Shown piece after piece: positions 62,462-64,000 of a stretch of DNA of 64,000 nucleotides; within the stretch, counting starts at the first letter, position 1, and each line of letters begins with the position of its first letter. Source of the stretch: Planctomycetaceae bacterium (GTDB taxonomy: Bacteria > Planctomycetota > Planctomycetia > Pirellulales > Pirellulaceae); NCBI GenBank assembly GCA_020638975.1, contig JACKHN010000013.1, positions 120,859 to 184,858 of the forward strand. Direction: 5' to 3'. Position numbers and translations under genes: made by a program. The notes beneath the pieces are model-generated. The model made no database searches and had not been told where the DNA came from. It saw nothing but the letters and a program-made list of their open reading frames with translations.

Positions 62462-63676
62462 CTACTCAGCGACCGAACGATTCATCACGGTCTCGGATGC
62501 CGCATCGCCGAAGCCAACCGACGGACACTTCCGATCATAAGTGTCGCAAATCAATCGCTCGTAGCCTTTGACCATGCGATCAAGTGACCAGTTGGCTTCG
62601 ACGGTCGTTCGTCCCGCCGAACCCAGTGATCGAGCCAGAGCCGGATCCGTGAACAGGTTGACCCAGTGCTCTGCCAATGCCTTTGCGTCGCCGGGTTCGA
62701 CGAGATATCCCGTGCTGCCTGCCGCGACCGATTCGGCGACGGAACCAACGCGAGTCGATACAACGGGGATCTCGCAAGCCATTGCCTCCAGAATCGAAAC
62801 GGGATTCGCTTCATTGTGAGAGGTCAGCGCAAACACGTCGAATGCCGAGAGCACTTGTGGGATGTCCGATCGTGATCCGACGAAGTGCGTGCAGCTGGCT
62901 ACACCTGCTTCCATCGCGACCTTCTCCAGCCTTGCTCGCTCGGGTCCATCGCCAACGATGATGAAATGAGCATCCGGGCGTTGCTTGGCGGCCAACGCCG
63001 CAGCTCGCAGGAACAGCGTGTGGTTCTTTTCGGGGCGTAGTGCCGCTACGATGCCGCACACTGGTGCGGCGGGCGGGATGCCTAACTTTGTCTTCACGGC
63101 AAGCCCGCTGTCGGGCAATGAACGAAAGCGATACGTATCCACGCCGTTCGGAATCACCGTCACCTTCTCTGTAGGAAATCGTTCAGTCTCGATCATGTGG
63201 CGACCGTGATTCGCGGCCACAGCGATAAAGCCGTCCGTCATCGGCGTGAGCAGGCGATTCAAACGCCCCACGCGATCGGGCCAACCGGTCGAATGTAGCG
63301 CCGACAAGATCACCGGCACACCTTCCATCCAAGCGGCCAGCCGACCCCAGAACATCTTGTCTCCCGCTCCGACAGTAACGACTGCGTCGATACGTCGCTC
63401 GTCAAGCAGCTTTCGCATACGAGCCAAGATACGATGGTCATACTTCGTGCGGATCAAACCGGCGTGAACGGTCACTTCGTTCGCAGCGACTTCACCCAAC
63501 GGGCCCATCTCTTTCAAGCAACACAGTTCGGGCGCAACGAGTTCTCGGTCCAATCGTCGCATGAGATTGACCAGCAGCGTTTCCGCGCCGCCCACTGGCA
63601 TGCTCGTGATCACGAACATGGTCCGCAGTGGACCTCGATCGAGACGCTGTGTAAGAGTTCGTTCTTTGTGAAGCAT
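62462..63676 (-). CDS. Glycosyltransferase family 4
   Basis: A 404-residue GT-B enzyme. The N-terminal half has M-F-V-I-T-S-M-P-V-G-G-A-E-T-L-L. The C-terminal half has the donor motif G-D-G-P-E-R, the E-x7-E-like stretch N-E-A-N-P-V-S-I-L-E-A-M-A-C-E-I-P-V-V-S-T and V-E-P-G-D. It would add a sugar from a nucleotide donor to a lipid or polysaccharide. GGGAG precedes the ATG. It is 13 bp after a membrane-protein gene on the same strand, together suggesting a surface-polysaccharide locus to the right. Confidence 0.9.
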   Translation of the reverse strand: MLHKERTLTQRLDRGPLRTMFVITSMPVGGAETLLVNLMRRLDRELVAPELCCLKEMGPLGEVAANEVTVHAGLIRTKYDHRILARMRKLLDERRIDAVVTVGAGDKMFWGRLAAWMEGVPVILSALHSTGWPDRVGRLNRLLTPMTDGFIAVAANHGRHMIETERFPTEKVTVIPNGVDTYRFRSLPDSGLAVKTKLGIPPAAPVCGIVAALRPEKNHTLFLRAAALAAKQRPDAHFIIVGDGPERARLEKVAMEAGVASCTHFVGSRSDIPQVLSAFDVFALTSHNEANPVSILEAMACEIPVVSTRVGSVAESVAAGSTGYLVEPGDAKALAEHWVNLFTDPALARSLGSAGRTTVEANWSLDRMVKGYERLICDTYDRKCPSVGFGDAASETVMNRSVAE

Positions 63677-63689
63677 GGTAAAAACTCCC

Positions 63690-64000
63690 TTACGTTGAAG
63701 CCGGCATGCTCATCCCGAGCGCCGTCCGGCTACGTTGAATCATTGCGGTGACACTGCCCATGAGTTCTGTCTTTTCGGAGGCGTCAAGTAACCAGCCTTC
63801 GCGGTAGGCGATAAAACAAGCGAGGCTGGTGACGGCAACGGCTTGCCACCCGCCCAGGCACAGCGCGAGCGGTAAGAAGCTGGTGAAGATTACGCCACGA
63901 TCCCAGTGCATTCCATTCAGCCAGCTCAGATAGTAGATCAATGTCAGCGTGAGCGCGTTGGCGACCGCCGTCGCGATGACCACGCCCATCAATCCTAGGG
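63690..64000 (-). CDS. Membrane protein, C-terminal part, cut by right edge
   Basis: An open frame from the right edge to a stop at 63690, 102 visible codons, with two or three membrane helices (L-T-L-I-Y-Y-L-S-W-L and L-A-L-C-L-G-G-W-Q-A-V-A-V). It continues past base 64000 without a stop. Position beside a glycosyltransferase suggests the end of a polysaccharide flippase, which is inference. Confidence 0.55.
   Translation of the reverse strand, partial: LGLMGVVIATAVANALTLTLIYYLSWLNGMHWDRGVIFTSFLPLALCLGGWQAVAVTSLACFIAYREGWLLDASEKTELMGSVTAMIQRSRTALGMSMPAST

Noticed and set aside
1..64000. tRNA, rRNA or CRISPR loci
   Set aside because: Searched the spacers by eye for tRNA T-loop words and for regular repeat-spacer arrays; none was convincing. 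A covariance-model search would be decisive.

Overview
The window looks like a chromosomal segment of a Pirellulales-type planctomycete. This is inferred from gene content, not from a database search. The markers are three separate PSCyt/DUF1549-DUF1553 plus DUF1501 gene pairs, two DUF1559 proteins (one with a classical type IV pilin-like N-terminus), a sulfatase, a neutral-ceramidase-like protein, PQQ-type beta-propellers, several secreted esterases, and long intergenic spacers filled with palindromic repeats. No rRNA, tRNA, CRISPR array, phage or transposase gene was found. Both edges cut a gene on the minus strand.

Layout. 1-7.5 kb: a minus-strand run of exported proteins (tandem esterase, beta-propeller, ceramidase-LamG, sulfatase, then an unknown protein cut by the left edge). 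7.8-9.9 kb: an FHA protein, an M42 aminopeptidase and a small membrane protein. 10.3-16.1 kb: a signalling block made of a membrane histidine kinase, an NtrC-class sigma-54 activator, an unknown gene behind a near-consensus -24/-12 promoter, then a tightly packed unit of csrA, a pseudo-receiver, a receiver-hemerythrin fusion and a tail-anchored protein. A second, weaker -24/-12 site precedes csrA. 16.4-19.4 kb: a secreted transglutaminase-elicitor-like protein, a zinc-ribbon DUF1559 protein and a CPBP protease. 19.8-26.0 kb: pyruvate phosphate dikinase, an AlgE-like porin and a Tat-exported oxidoreductase. 26.4-31.4 kb: the first PSCyt/DUF1501 pair. 31.7-35.0 kb: three-subunit proton-translocating transhydrogenase. 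35.0-39.0 kb: a voltage-gated-type K+ channel, a GH32 fructosidase and an esterase. 39.3-44.6 kb: a large membrane protein with an ABC ATPase and permease. 44.9-49.4 kb: a DUF1559 pseudopilin with two small lipoproteins, a thioesterase and a PhoD-like phosphatase. 49.7-54.8 kb: the second PSCyt/DUF1501 pair with thioredoxin-fold proteins. 55.1-58.1 kb: a beta-propeller/di-haem cytochrome and cysteine synthase. 58.4-62.4 kb: the third PSCyt/DUF1501 pair with a WD40 protein. 62.5-64.0 kb: a glycosyltransferase and the end of a membrane protein, probably the edge of an exopolysaccharide locus.

Most likely novelty. (a) The csrA / pseudo-receiver / receiver-hemerythrin operon sits next to its own NtrC-type two-component pair and two candidate sigma-54 promoters. 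This suggests a phosphorelay plus di-iron sensor feeding into RNA-level control. (b) The intergenic regions hold a family of REP/BIME-like elements. At least four different hairpin words each carry a GTAG head and occur as inverted pairs. A fifth, with a GTAC head, forms the core of a ~130-bp element present three times. (c) There is a Pep-13-like motif in the transglutaminase-like protein and a coiled-coil insertion inside a DUF1553 protein.

Start sites were chosen from signal peptides, ribosome-binding sites and overlaps, and often differ from the longest open frame. Functions come from motifs recognised by eye.
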